Shown here piece by piece: positions 6,881 to 14,250 of a stretch of 44,458 nucleotides of DNA; within the stretch, counting starts at the first letter, position 1; each line of letters starts with the position of its first letter. The translations under genes and the position numbers were made by a program. The DNA comes from Streptomyces hokutonensis (GTDB lineage: Bacteria; Actinomycetota; Actinomycetes; Streptomycetales; Streptomycetaceae): assembly GCF_000376565.1 (NCBI RefSeq), contig NZ_BARG01000092.1, positions 1-44,458 on the forward strand. The letters run 5' to 3'. The notes below the pieces were generated by a model, which made no database searches, was not told where the DNA came from, and saw nothing but the letters and a program-made list of their open reading frames with translations.

Positions 6881-7921
6881 TCAGCTTCTGGTGGCCACCG
6901 ACGACAGGACCGAGGCGGATTTCGCCGACCAGTCAGAGGTGATCACACTTGCGTGATCGGCGGCCAGGAGTGCCAATTTGGCGGCTACTTCCGCGTCCGT
7001 GGGGGCGGTTGACGAGATCGCCGGAGCCACCGCGTACGCGTCCGTCATGATCAGGATGTAGTGGTTCGTGGAGTAGAACGACGTGTCGTAGCCGTTGTTG
7101 ACGTACGTCGCAGCGTCCCCGTCGAAGAAGACGAACCAGGGGCGGATCGAGGTGTCCGAGGTCCAACGGGTCGATCGCGGATCGCCGTTCGCCGCGCCGA
7201 GTACGGCCGGGAAGGCCTGCGCCTGGGAGATCGTGCCGGCCGCGTACAGGTCGCGGAGATGGTCGCCGTACTCCTGGTCGGTCCAGTAGTGGTCGAAGGG
7301 GTTGGCCTGCTCGACCGTGCCCGGGATCAGTTCGAAGATGAACTTGCCCTTGAGGTCGTCACGGGAGGGCCACGCGTTCGCCCTGGCGGCCGCGTCGAGC
7401 GTGGAGTACGAGGAGCCGAGCAGGTCGGACGGCTTGTAGACGCTGCTGCCGAGCTTCTGCGAGACCAGGGTGTCGAACGCCGTCGGGCCGAGACCGATGG
7501 TCTGGTTGAAGCCCACCTTCATCTCGACCTTGACGATGATGGGCGCGTGGTCCGGGTGCAGGGTGTTCCAGGCGGCCATGTTGTCCAGGCAGCTGCCGAG
7601 ATCCTGGTTGCGGTCCTTGCTGTACAGGTCGGCCGGGGTGCTCGCGTACTCGCAGTTGTTGTCGTTGGAGAACAGGTCGCTGTGGCTGACCCGCCACCGC
7701 TTGCTCAGGCTGTCGACGTAGACGTCCAGTTCGAGCAGCGAGGCCCCGGAGTCCAACGCCTGCGCCCAGTACGTGTACTTGTCCTTCTCGTACGCGTTGT
7801 GCGTGCCGATCGTCGTCGTCTCCGAGAACTTCGGCGCCGCCGCGTGGGCGTTGCCGACCGCCCCCGTCAGCAGCAGGGCTGTCCCGGCGAGCAGTGCCGC
7901 CAGCCGTCTTATCGCCTTCAT
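6881..7921 (-). CDS. Secreted phosphatidylinositol-specific phospholipase C-like protein (Ca-dependent type)
   Basis: The product is 346 residues with a classic signal peptide (MKAIRRLAALLAGTALLL to a cleavage near NAHA-A, residues 27-28). The mature protein begins with TTTIGTHNAYEK, which carries the first catalytic His of the PI-PLC barrel; LLELDVYVDSLSKRWRVSHSD adds the Glu/Asp calcium ligands and the second His. Later strands IIVKVEMK, KFIFELIPG and RPWFVFFDGD fit the bacterial calcium-dependent PI-PLC group. It should cleave phosphoinositides or a related phosphodiester outside the cell. ATG has a GAAGGGGA ribosome site. Pairing with a lysozyme gene suggests joint attack on, or remodelling of, envelopes. 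Confidence 0.85.
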   Translation of the reverse strand: MKAIRRLAALLAGTALLLTGAVGNAHAAAPKFSETTTIGTHNAYEKDKYTYWAQALDSGASLLELDVYVDSLSKRWRVSHSDLFSNDNNCEYASTPADLYSKDRNQDLGSCLDNMAAWNTLHPDHAPIIVKVEMKVGFNQTIGLGPTAFDTLVSQKLGSSVYKPSDLLGSSYSTLDAAARANAWPSRDDLKGKFIFELIPGTVEQANPFDHYWTDQEYGDHLRDLYAAGTISQAQAFPAVLGAANGDPRSTRWTSDTSIRPWFVFFDGDAATYVNNGYDTSFYSTNHYILIMTDAYAVAPAISSTAPTDAEVAAKLALLAADHASVITSDWSAKSASVLSSVATRS

Positions 7922-7988
7922 GGGTCAAGTCCCCTTCACTGCGGCCTAGTTGGAGCCTTGGTGGCGGCAGCAGCGTAGAGCGAAGCGG

Positions 7989-9245
7989 TTACTCCCGGGT
8001 AGCCCCTGGAGGAACATCGGCTTCCGCAACGTCCGGCGTCGCTACGGCCGTGATCCGGTCGGCCAGGTCGGAGACGGCGGCGAGGAGTTGGGCGGGCGGC
8101 CGGCCGAGGTCCAGGGCGTGGGCCGTGACGGTGATGCCGACGCGGCGGATGACGTGCTCACTCGAGCCGTCCCGGCTCGTCGCCGCGTAGACGAGGTGGC
8201 CGTGCGGGAGGCCCAACGCGACGCAGTAGCCGAGCAGTTGGTAGAGATGTTCGGTGGGCGGCGCGGGGGAGTGCCGGGCGGCGTACTTCGCGTCGACGAC
8301 GGAGACGGTGCGGCCCGCCCGGTACAGGACGAGGTCGGGGCGCAGCCGGACCTGTCCTGCCCGGTCGAGGCGGTGGTGCTGCTCTTGGGCCGCGCAGCGG
8401 ACGCCCCGGCGGGCCAGGGCGGCGGTGAGCGCCGCGGTGAGGAACTGTTCGAAGACGGCCGGCATGTCGAGTACGAACCCGTCAGCCGTGGTGGGGAGTT
8501 TGCCCTCGTCCGGGTCGAGCGACCGGCCGGCCAGCAGGAGTTCCGCGAGCCGGAGGGCCGGTGCGTAGCGGGAGTTGAGGCGGTTCGGGGTCCAGCGGGG
8601 GAGGGGCGCGCCGGGCGGCAGCAGGTGGACGCCGTCGAGGTGGTGGGCGAGGTGGCGCAGGGCTTGGCCGGTGCGCGGGGGGAGTTCGGGCAGGCGGGCG
8701 GCGCGGTGCAGGGCCGCCAGCAGGATGCGGTTCTCGGCGATGTCCGGGGTGTGGTCGTCGTAGCGGACGGCGACCGGGAGGGGGAGGCCGACGCGGCGCA
8801 GTTGGTCCGCCGTGCGGATGCGGCCCCGGATCAGGGGCAGTTCCTCCTCGACCGTGCGGTAGCCGTGCAGCACACCGGAGTCCAGCGTGCGGCGGGTGAC
8901 GCGGGCGAGGAGGTCGGCGAGGGCGGGCAGCAGGTCGTCCGCCTCGGCGGCCTCGACGGTCTCGTGCAGCCAGGGGTCGGTGGGGGAGTGACTGAGCAGG
9001 AACAGCAGGTTGCGGACCGGGAGTTTGGGGCGCAGCCGGAGCTGGACCGTGGCTCCGGAAGGGGTGCGCAGCCGCACCAGGCCCGCCTTCTGGTTGCCGG
9101 CCAGTCGCCATCGTCCGCCGGCGGCCGGGCTCAGCCGCACCAGGCCGGGCGCGGCGAGCAGCGCGGCGAGCTGGTCGCCGGTCAGCTCGCACACCACGGT
9201 GTCGCCGGACTCGTCGACGGTGAGGCGGAGGGGCTCGGCGCTCAC
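7989..9245 (-). CDS. McrC-family nuclease subunit of a type IV restriction system
   Basis: This 418-residue protein has the McrC layout: an N-terminal beta-rich domain (LTVDESGDTVVCELTGDQL onward), a helical middle with ENRILLAALHRA, and a C-terminal PD-(D/E)xK nuclease with RPDLVLY (Asp near 304) and VVDAKYA (D-x-K at 318-320), then HLYQLLGYCVALG. McrC proteins cut DNA when activated by the McrB GTPase ring on modified DNA. The GTG start (complement 9243-9245) overlaps the stop of the upstream McrB-like gene in a GTGA arrangement, so the two subunits are translationally coupled. It is the second gene of a two-gene operon; a 67-base gap separates it from the PI-PLC gene. Confidence 0.88.
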   Translation of the reverse strand: MSAEPLRLTVDESGDTVVCELTGDQLAALLAAPGLVRLSPAAGGRWRLAGNQKAGLVRLRTPSGATVQLRLRPKLPVRNLLFLLSHSPTDPWLHETVEAAEADDLLPALADLLARVTRRTLDSGVLHGYRTVEEELPLIRGRIRTADQLRRVGLPLPVAVRYDDHTPDIAENRILLAALHRAARLPELPPRTGQALRHLAHHLDGVHLLPPGAPLPRWTPNRLNSRYAPALRLAELLLAGRSLDPDEGKLPTTADGFVLDMPAVFEQFLTAALTAALARRGVRCAAQEQHHRLDRAGQVRLRPDLVLYRAGRTVSVVDAKYAARHSPAPPTEHLYQLLGYCVALGLPHGHLVYAATSRDGSSEHVIRRVGITVTAHALDLGRPPAQLLAAVSDLADRITAVATPDVAEADVPPGATRE

Positions 9246-11413
9246 CGCTCCTCCAGCAGCGTGGCGAGGCCGTACTCCTCCTCGACGTCGACGCCGGTGC
9301 CGTAGAGCTGGTCCTCCAGGAGGGGCAGGATCTGGGTGCGCCAGATGAGGTCGAGGCCCTCGCGGCGGGCCGCGGACGGCTTCATCAGATACGACGGCCC
9401 GATCGCCCGGTCCGCGTCGCCCAGCCGGGAGTTGAGCGCGTCCAGCAGCCGGGCCGCCGTGTCGGGCAGGCCTCGGGCGCGCAGCCAGCGCTCCAACAGC
9501 CCGCGCACCGGCGGTAGTTCGGGCGAGAGCCGGCGGAACGCGAAGCGGCGGCGCATCGCCGCGTCCACGAGCGCGATGGAGCGGTCGGCGGTGTTCATGG
9601 TGCCGATGACGAGGAGGTTGCCCGGCAGATGGAAGGGGTCGAGCGGGCTGTACTGCGTGGTCACCGGCTCCTCGCGGTACTCCAGCAGGAAATACAGCTC
9701 GCCGAAGACCTTCGCGAGGTTGGCCCGGTTGATCTCGTCGACGACCAGGACGTACGGGTTCGACGGATCCTGGCGGGCCCGCTCGGCGAGCAGCTTCAGC
9801 GGGCCCGGTTGCAGGTCGAAGACGACCGAGCCGTTCTCGCCCTTGCCCGGACGGAACCCCTCGAAGAAGTCCTCGTACGTGTAGGAGGGGTGGAACTGTA
9901 CGAGCTCCACCCGGTCGGGGCCGGCGAGATGCCGGGCCAGCGCGCGGGCGAGATAGGTCTTCCCGGTGCCGGGCGGGCCGTGGAAGACCAACTGGCGCTG
10001 TTCCTGGAGCAGTTCGGCCGTCTCCCGCAACCAGTCCAGCGGCATCAGCAGCTGCGTGGCCAACTCCTCGGTGACGGAGGGGAGTTCGAGCGGCTTGGTG
10101 ACGTCGGCCTCGATCAGCTTCTCCGCCACCTCGTTCTCCAGACCGGCCTGCTCGGCGAGTTCGGCGGCGACGCTGCTGATGTCGTAGACCGCCGGCGGCC
10201 GGGTCAGCTGGGCCTGCACCGCCTCCGGCAGCCGCGCCCGCTCCAGGGGCCGGCCGGTCGTGGCCCAACGCACCGTGCGGCGGCGGGCGTTGTCGGGCCC
10301 GTCGGAGGAGTCGTACGTCGGCGGGCCCTGGAGGGTGCCGACGTGGACCTCGTGCGGGGTGACCGTGGCGATCACGTCACCGGGTTTCATCACCGAGAGG
10401 AACGCGTGGAGTTGGTACGTCGCCTGGCCGCGAAGCTGCGCGCTGGCGTCCGGCATCGCCTCCGTGACCGCCCGCTGCACCTGCGGCTTGGGGGCGTCGG
10501 CGGGGATCTCCGGGACGTCCCGCCAGGAGAGGGAGCAGTAGCCCCGGTCGAGCCAGGCCGGTACGAAGTTGGCGCCGTCCACGTTGTATCCGCGCACCAG
10601 CCAGCCGCGTTGCGCGTGCTCGGCCGCGCGTTGCCGCCAACTCCCCTGCCAGGGCTCGGCGTAGAAGTCGACCGGCGCCCCTGAGCGGGTCTCCAGGGCG
10701 TGGCTCAGGGTGAGCAGATCGCGGTCCTGGTCGCCGGTCGGTTCGGGCAGGTCGGCGGCGAAGGCCTGGAGGATCTCCTGCTTGTGATGGACGCTGGCGA
10801 TGGGCTGGAACGCGTCCGGGAAGAGCAGATACAGCAGGATGTGGATCTGCGCGCGCCCCTTCTTGTGCCCCTCCGCCTCCTGGATCGCGAAGCACTCGGC
10901 GCGGAACCGCCATGGGTCGCCGAGGATCAACTCCCGTTCCAGGAAGGGCAGTCCGGCGAGGCGTTCCACCAGCAGGACCAGGATCTGGAACTGCGCCCAG
11001 CGGTAGTTCAGGAAGCCCTGACCGCCGTTGATGAACCCGCCGAGACCGCTCTCCAGTTCCGCCGGGACCGACACCGGACGGTCGGCCCAGGACAGCACCC
11101 CGCCGATGATCTCCCGCTTCTTGGCCAGCCCTATCTGCTCGGGCACCAGCGGCGCCATGTTCACGTACAGCAGCTCGGCCGTCAGCGCGATCGTCTCGTC
11201 CGGCGCGCCGTCGAGCTGGCGGCGCAGCTTGACCAGGAACGTGTCCGACGACTCGTCCGGGTGGTCCACGAAACGGGCGCGCAGATCGGCGGCCGTCGGC
11301 TCGGTCCACGCCTCCCACTCCGGTACGAACGCGGACTTCCCGCTCAGCAACCCGTCCCGGAACACGCGCTGTACCGCCGCCACGACCTCGGCGCCCTCGG
11401 GTCCTGCTGCCAC
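9242..11413 (-). CDS. McrB-like AAA+ GTPase with N-terminal helical and PUA/EVE-like reader domains
   Basis: With GTG at complement 11411-11413 (GGGGG eight bases upstream; GTG at 11420-11422 is an alternative) the product is 723 residues. The C-terminal AAA+ domain has Walker A GPPGTGKT (479-486), the McrB signature DEINRAN (559-565), MNTADRS (606-612) and the RRRF arginine finger region. Residues about 270-385 (GWLVRGYNVDG, SLSWRDVPEI, MKPGDVIATV, VGTLQGPPTYD, RRRTVRWA) resemble the EVE/PUA-like readers fused to modification-dependent restriction enzymes. The first 270 residues are helical with no family I can name. The protein should recognise modified DNA and drive McrC. The GC-open frame reaches 11686, but the region beyond 11422 is non-coding in composition. 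Confidence 0.85.
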   Translation of the reverse strand: MAAGPEGAEVVAAVQRVFRDGLLSGKSAFVPEWEAWTEPTAADLRARFVDHPDESSDTFLVKLRRQLDGAPDETIALTAELLYVNMAPLVPEQIGLAKKREIIGGVLSWADRPVSVPAELESGLGGFINGGQGFLNYRWAQFQILVLLVERLAGLPFLERELILGDPWRFRAECFAIQEAEGHKKGRAQIHILLYLLFPDAFQPIASVHHKQEILQAFAADLPEPTGDQDRDLLTLSHALETRSGAPVDFYAEPWQGSWRQRAAEHAQRGWLVRGYNVDGANFVPAWLDRGYCSLSWRDVPEIPADAPKPQVQRAVTEAMPDASAQLRGQATYQLHAFLSVMKPGDVIATVTPHEVHVGTLQGPPTYDSSDGPDNARRRTVRWATTGRPLERARLPEAVQAQLTRPPAVYDISSVAAELAEQAGLENEVAEKLIEADVTKPLELPSVTEELATQLLMPLDWLRETAELLQEQRQLVFHGPPGTGKTYLARALARHLAGPDRVELVQFHPSYTYEDFFEGFRPGKGENGSVVFDLQPGPLKLLAERARQDPSNPYVLVVDEINRANLAKVFGELYFLLEYREEPVTTQYSPLDPFHLPGNLLVIGTMNTADRSIALVDAAMRRRFAFRRLSPELPPVRGLLERWLRARGLPDTAARLLDALNSRLGDADRAIGPSYLMKPSAARREGLDLIWRTQILPLLEDQLYGTGVDVEEEYGLATLLEER

Positions 11414-11510
11414 GACGTCCACCCCCTGGTGCTTGAACTGCCCACAGTAGAAGGGGTTTCGGTGGGGTGGACCGGTGGCTGGAGAGAAGGATGTTGTCGT
11501 GGTGGGCGTA

Positions 11511-11546
11511 TTGCATTCTGATTCACGAGAATCATATTCTCGCGGC
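11511..11546 (+). promoter_or_regulatory. Promoter with palindromic operator overlapping the -10, LLM oxidoreductase gene
   Basis: TTGCAT (11511-11516), 16 bases, then CATATT (11533-11538) make a plausible promoter; the start of transcription would fall at or beside the ATG at 11547, so the mRNA is predicted to be leaderless. A perfect dyad, CGAGAAT-CAT-ATTCTCG (11526-11542), covers the -10, which suits a repressor. The stretch is clearly AT-richer than its surroundings. The regulator is unknown. Confidence 0.55.
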
Positions 11547-12533
11547 ATGAGTCGTCCTGGCCTGGAGTTCGCGCTTCGCTTCGACTTCCGCAACCCCGAG
11601 TCGGCCGGTACGTCCATGGCGGACCGGTACGCGGCGGCCCTGGACATGGCCGAGTGGGCCGACGGGCTCGGGTGTACGCGGATCACCGTGTCCGAGCACC
11701 ATGGTTCGCCGGACGGTTATCTGCCCAGCCCGGTTCAGATGCTCGCGGCGATGGCCGCGCGCACGGAGCAAGTCCGGTTCCTGGTCGCGGCGTTGATCGC
11801 GCCGTTCCACGATCCGCTGCGGCTCGCCGAGGAGTTGGTGGTGCTTGACAACATCAGCCGGGGGCGCGTTGATCTGATCGTCGCGGGTGGCTATGTGCGC
11901 GAGGAGTTCGCGATGTTCGGTGTGCCGATGAACGACCGGGCCAGGCGGGTCACCGAGGTGGTGAGCACCCTCAAGTCGGCGTTCAGCGGGGAGCCGTTCA
12001 GCTATCGGGGGCGCACGGTGCGGGTCACGCCGGCGCCGTACCGGCCGGGCGGGCCGGCCGTGCTGCTGGGCGGCAGCAGTGAACCGGCGGCGCGGCGGGC
12101 GGCGCGGATCGCCGACGGGTTCGTGCCCTCCATGCCCGAGGTGTGGGAGCACTACCGGGACGAGGTGGGCAAGTTGGGGCGGCCCGACCCCGGGCCCAGC
12201 CCGATCGGGCCGAACCGGGTGGTCGCCCTCGCCGAGGAACCCGACGCGGGCTGGGAGCAGATGGCGCCGTACTTCCTGCACGAGACCAATGCCTACGGGG
12301 TCTGGCAGGCCCAGGACGACGTGGCGGCGCCCTTCCGTACGGCGGACGGTATGGCGGAGCTGCGGCGCGGCGAGCAGTACCGGGTGCTGACGCCCGAGAC
12401 GTTCGTACGTGAACTGAAGGCCGCGCCAAGGCCGTTCACCCAGTTCCATCCGCTGTGCGGGGGCATGCCGATGGAGTCGGCGTGGTCGAGTCTGCGGTTG
12501 TTCGAGCGGGAGGTGCTGCCGGCCTTCGGCTGA
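11547..12533 (+). CDS. LLM-class flavin-dependent oxidoreductase (luciferase-like)
   Basis: The 328-residue protein has the bacterial-luciferase TIM-barrel pattern: LEFALRFDFRNPE strand 1, TRITVSEHHGSPDGYLPSP, VRFLVAALIAPFHDPLRLAEELVVLDNISRGRVDLIVAGGY, and GGPAVLLGGSSEPAARRAARIADGF for the phosphate site. Such enzymes use FMN or F420 for monooxygenation or reduction; which cofactor cannot be told. ATG at 11547 is chosen over the in-frame start at 11475 because the family begins at this point and the promoter-like elements lie just before it. It is divergent from the McrB-like gene, with a 133-base gap holding a palindrome. Confidence 0.87.
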   Translation: MSRPGLEFALRFDFRNPESAGTSMADRYAAALDMAEWADGLGCTRITVSEHHGSPDGYLPSPVQMLAAMAARTEQVRFLVAALIAPFHDPLRLAEELVVLDNISRGRVDLIVAGGYVREEFAMFGVPMNDRARRVTEVVSTLKSAFSGEPFSYRGRTVRVTPAPYRPGGPAVLLGGSSEPAARRAARIADGFVPSMPEVWEHYRDEVGKLGRPDPGPSPIGPNRVVALAEEPDAGWEQMAPYFLHETNAYGVWQAQDDVAAPFRTADGMAELRRGEQYRVLTPETFVRELKAAPRPFTQFHPLCGGMPMESAWSSLRLFEREVLPAFG

Positions 12534-12538
12534 AAAGC

Positions 12539-13420
12539 CTAGGACGCGGTGTGTTCGGTGAGGACCTCGGTGAGCTGGCGGGTGGTCGCGCGGGCGACGC
12601 GGGGTTCGGTCGCCGCGTAGCTCGTGTAGGCGTTCAGGCCGGTGGCCAGGGCCCAGCCCATGCCGCGGGTCCAGGTGGCGTCGTCCAGGCCGAGGGCGGA
12701 ACGGAAGACCGGGCGGGTGGTGGCCGACAGCAGGGTGTAGGCGATGACCAGGTCGCAGGCCGGATCGCCCATGCCCACGCCGCCGAAGTCGATGACGGCG
12801 GAGAGCCGGCCGTCGACGGTGAGCAGGTTGCCCGTGTGGAAGTCCCCGTGGCACCAGACCGGTTGGCGGTCCCACGCGGGGGCGCACAGCGCGTTCTCCC
12901 AGACCTCGGTCATCGCGGCGGCGTCGAACACCCCGGCCACCGCCGCTATCGCCGCCCGGGTCGCCTCGTCGCGGTCGGCCAGCGGGGCGCGGACCAGCTC
13001 GGGATGCGCGCCCGGGACCAGCTCCCCGGCGGGCGGGATCTCGTACAACGCCCGCAGGAATTCGGCGAGTTGACGGGCAGTCAGGTCAGGGTCGGCGAGG
13101 TCTTCGACGCTCGCCGTGGATCCGTCCAGCCAGCGGGTGACGGACCAGTGCCACTCGTAACCGCAGCCCGGTGTGCCGAGCCCCAGCGGTTCCGGGACGG
13201 GCAGTGGCAGACGCGGGGCCAGCTGCCGGAGCCAGGTGTGCTGCTTGGTGGCTTCCCCGTCCGCCCAGTCGCTGCGCGGCAGCCGTACGGACATGGTCTC
13301 GCCGAGCCGGTGGATGACGTGGTCCGAACCGCCCTGCTCCACCAAAGTCAGCGGCAGCTCGGCCCACTGCGGGAACTGCGCGGCGAGCAGCCGGCCGACG
13401 AGTGCGGAATCGATGGTCAT
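12539..13420 (-). CDS. Aminoglycoside phosphotransferase (APH)-fold kinase
   Basis: The 293-residue protein has the APH kinase core: an N-lobe with SVRLPRSDWA, the Brenner motif CHGDFHTGNLL with catalytic Asp near residue 201, and VIDFGGVGMGDPACDL as the metal-binding DFG-equivalent. Conserved ALYEIPP and the C-terminal helical lobe fit the group that phosphorylates aminoglycosides, macrolides or small alcohols. Nothing nearby indicates antibiotic production, so a metabolic kinase is as likely as resistance. ATG has GGGGGAAAG just upstream. It ends 5 bases from the convergent LLM gene and is divergent from the PRC-barrel gene. Confidence 0.85.
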   Translation of the reverse strand: MTIDSALVGRLLAAQFPQWAELPLTLVEQGGSDHVIHRLGETMSVRLPRSDWADGEATKQHTWLRQLAPRLPLPVPEPLGLGTPGCGYEWHWSVTRWLDGSTASVEDLADPDLTARQLAEFLRALYEIPPAGELVPGAHPELVRAPLADRDEATRAAIAAVAGVFDAAAMTEVWENALCAPAWDRQPVWCHGDFHTGNLLTVDGRLSAVIDFGGVGMGDPACDLVIAYTLLSATTRPVFRSALGLDDATWTRGMGWALATGLNAYTSYAATEPRVARATTRQLTEVLTEHTAS

Positions 13421-13444
13421 CTTTCCCCCGAGTGCCGAGTGCCG

Positions 13445-13471
13445 GTTGATCGCCTCACGTTACCGATCAAC
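13445..13471. promoter_or_regulatory. Perfect 8-bp inverted repeat between the APH and PRC-barrel genes
   Basis: GTTGATCG (13445-13452) and CGATCAAC (13464-13471) are separated by 11 bases, so the arm centres are 19 bases apart, near two helical turns. It lies 25 bases upstream of the APH start and about 80 before the PRC gene. It could be an operator for either; each arm also contains TTGATC, a weak -35. Confidence 0.4.
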
Positions 13472-13552
13472 GCGACGGAGGCAACCGGGAGCCATGACGG
13501 GTCCCATCGCGGGTACCCGGACCACGGGGAACGTACAGAAGGAGTGGGAACC

Positions 13553-13909
13553 ATGCTGCACGCAGCGGATGTCCGGGAGTGGCGCGAGCGCGATGTCGTG
13601 GACGCGGAGTCCCACAAGATCGGTGTGCTGGAGGCCGTGTACGTGAACACCCGTACCGACGAGCCGGCCATGGCCACGGTCCGCACCGGACTGCCCACAC
13701 GGCACCGGCTCACCTTCGTCCCCCTGGACGAAGCGATCCTCGGGCCGGACTACGTCAAGGTCGACTACCCCAAGGCGCTGGTGAAACAGGCCCCTTCGAT
13801 CGGCACCGACGACGTGCTGCCCGCCGACCAGGAGGAAGCGATCTTCAAGCACTACGGCCTGCCCTACAGCCCCGGCGCCGGCGGCGAACGCCAACTGGCC
13901 CGCCGCTGA
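13553..13909 (+). CDS. PRC-barrel domain protein
   Basis: The 118-residue protein begins ADVREWRERDVVDAESHKIG followed by VLEAVYVNTRTDEPAMATVRTG and LTFVPLDEAILGPDYVKVDY, the six-strand PRC-barrel pattern. The tail (LPADQEEAIFKHYGL) is the common extension of the actinobacterial stress-type PRC proteins. There is no signal peptide or catalytic site; such proteins are cytosolic adaptors with unknown partners. ATG at 13553 follows AAGGAG with 9-base spacing. A small membrane protein gene follows 53 bases later and may belong to the same transcript. Confidence 0.82.
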   Translation: MLHAADVREWRERDVVDAESHKIGVLEAVYVNTRTDEPAMATVRTGLPTRHRLTFVPLDEAILGPDYVKVDYPKALVKQAPSIGTDDVLPADQEEAIFKHYGLPYSPGAGGERQLARR

Positions 13910-13962
13910 CGCCGCTTGGTGCCGAAAGGTTTCAACCCGGCTTTCCCGGCCACCCGTTGAAC

Positions 13963-14250
13963 ATGTCCACACGCTACGGCGGAAGCCCCGCGGGGACGGT
14001 CATCTCCGTCATCGCAGACATTGCTGCACTGATCCTGGTCCTGTGGATCGGCCTCTACCTGTTCGACGCCAACACCGCGAACAGCACGGTCGACTGGGTC
14101 CACCACGCGGCCAACTGGCTCTCCGGCTGGTCGCACAACCTGTTCACCATCCACTCGGCCGACTGGCGCACGGTGGTCAACTACGGCCTGCCGGCCCTGA
14201 TCTACCTCTTCATCGGCCACGCGGTGGCCGCCGGCGTCAACCGCGACTAG
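13963..14250 (+). CDS. Small two-helix membrane protein, unknown function
   Basis: This is a 95-residue protein with one hydrophobic helix at about residues 11-33 (VISVIADIAALILVLWIGLY) and another at about 72-90 (GLPALIYLFIGHAVAAGV), joined by a Trp- and His-rich loop (WVHHAANWLSGWSHNLF). I recognise no family. The ribosome site before ATG 13963 is poor, so the start is uncertain. The stop overlaps the convergent dehydrogenase stop in a shared CTAG. Third-position GC and membrane pattern support it as real. Confidence 0.65.
   Translation: MSTRYGGSPAGTVISVIADIAALILVLWIGLYLFDANTANSTVDWVHHAANWLSGWSHNLFTIHSADWRTVVNYGLPALIYLFIGHAVAAGVNRD

Noticed and set aside
7989..11686. A wider defence island around the McrBC pair
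   Set aside because: Flanking genes (PI-PLC, LLM oxidoreductase, APH-fold kinase) have no defence link, and there is no integrase, tRNA or composition change.
12539..13420. Aminoglycoside resistance gene
   Set aside because: The APH fold is certain, but the substrate is not; many family members act on metabolites. No resistance context is visible.
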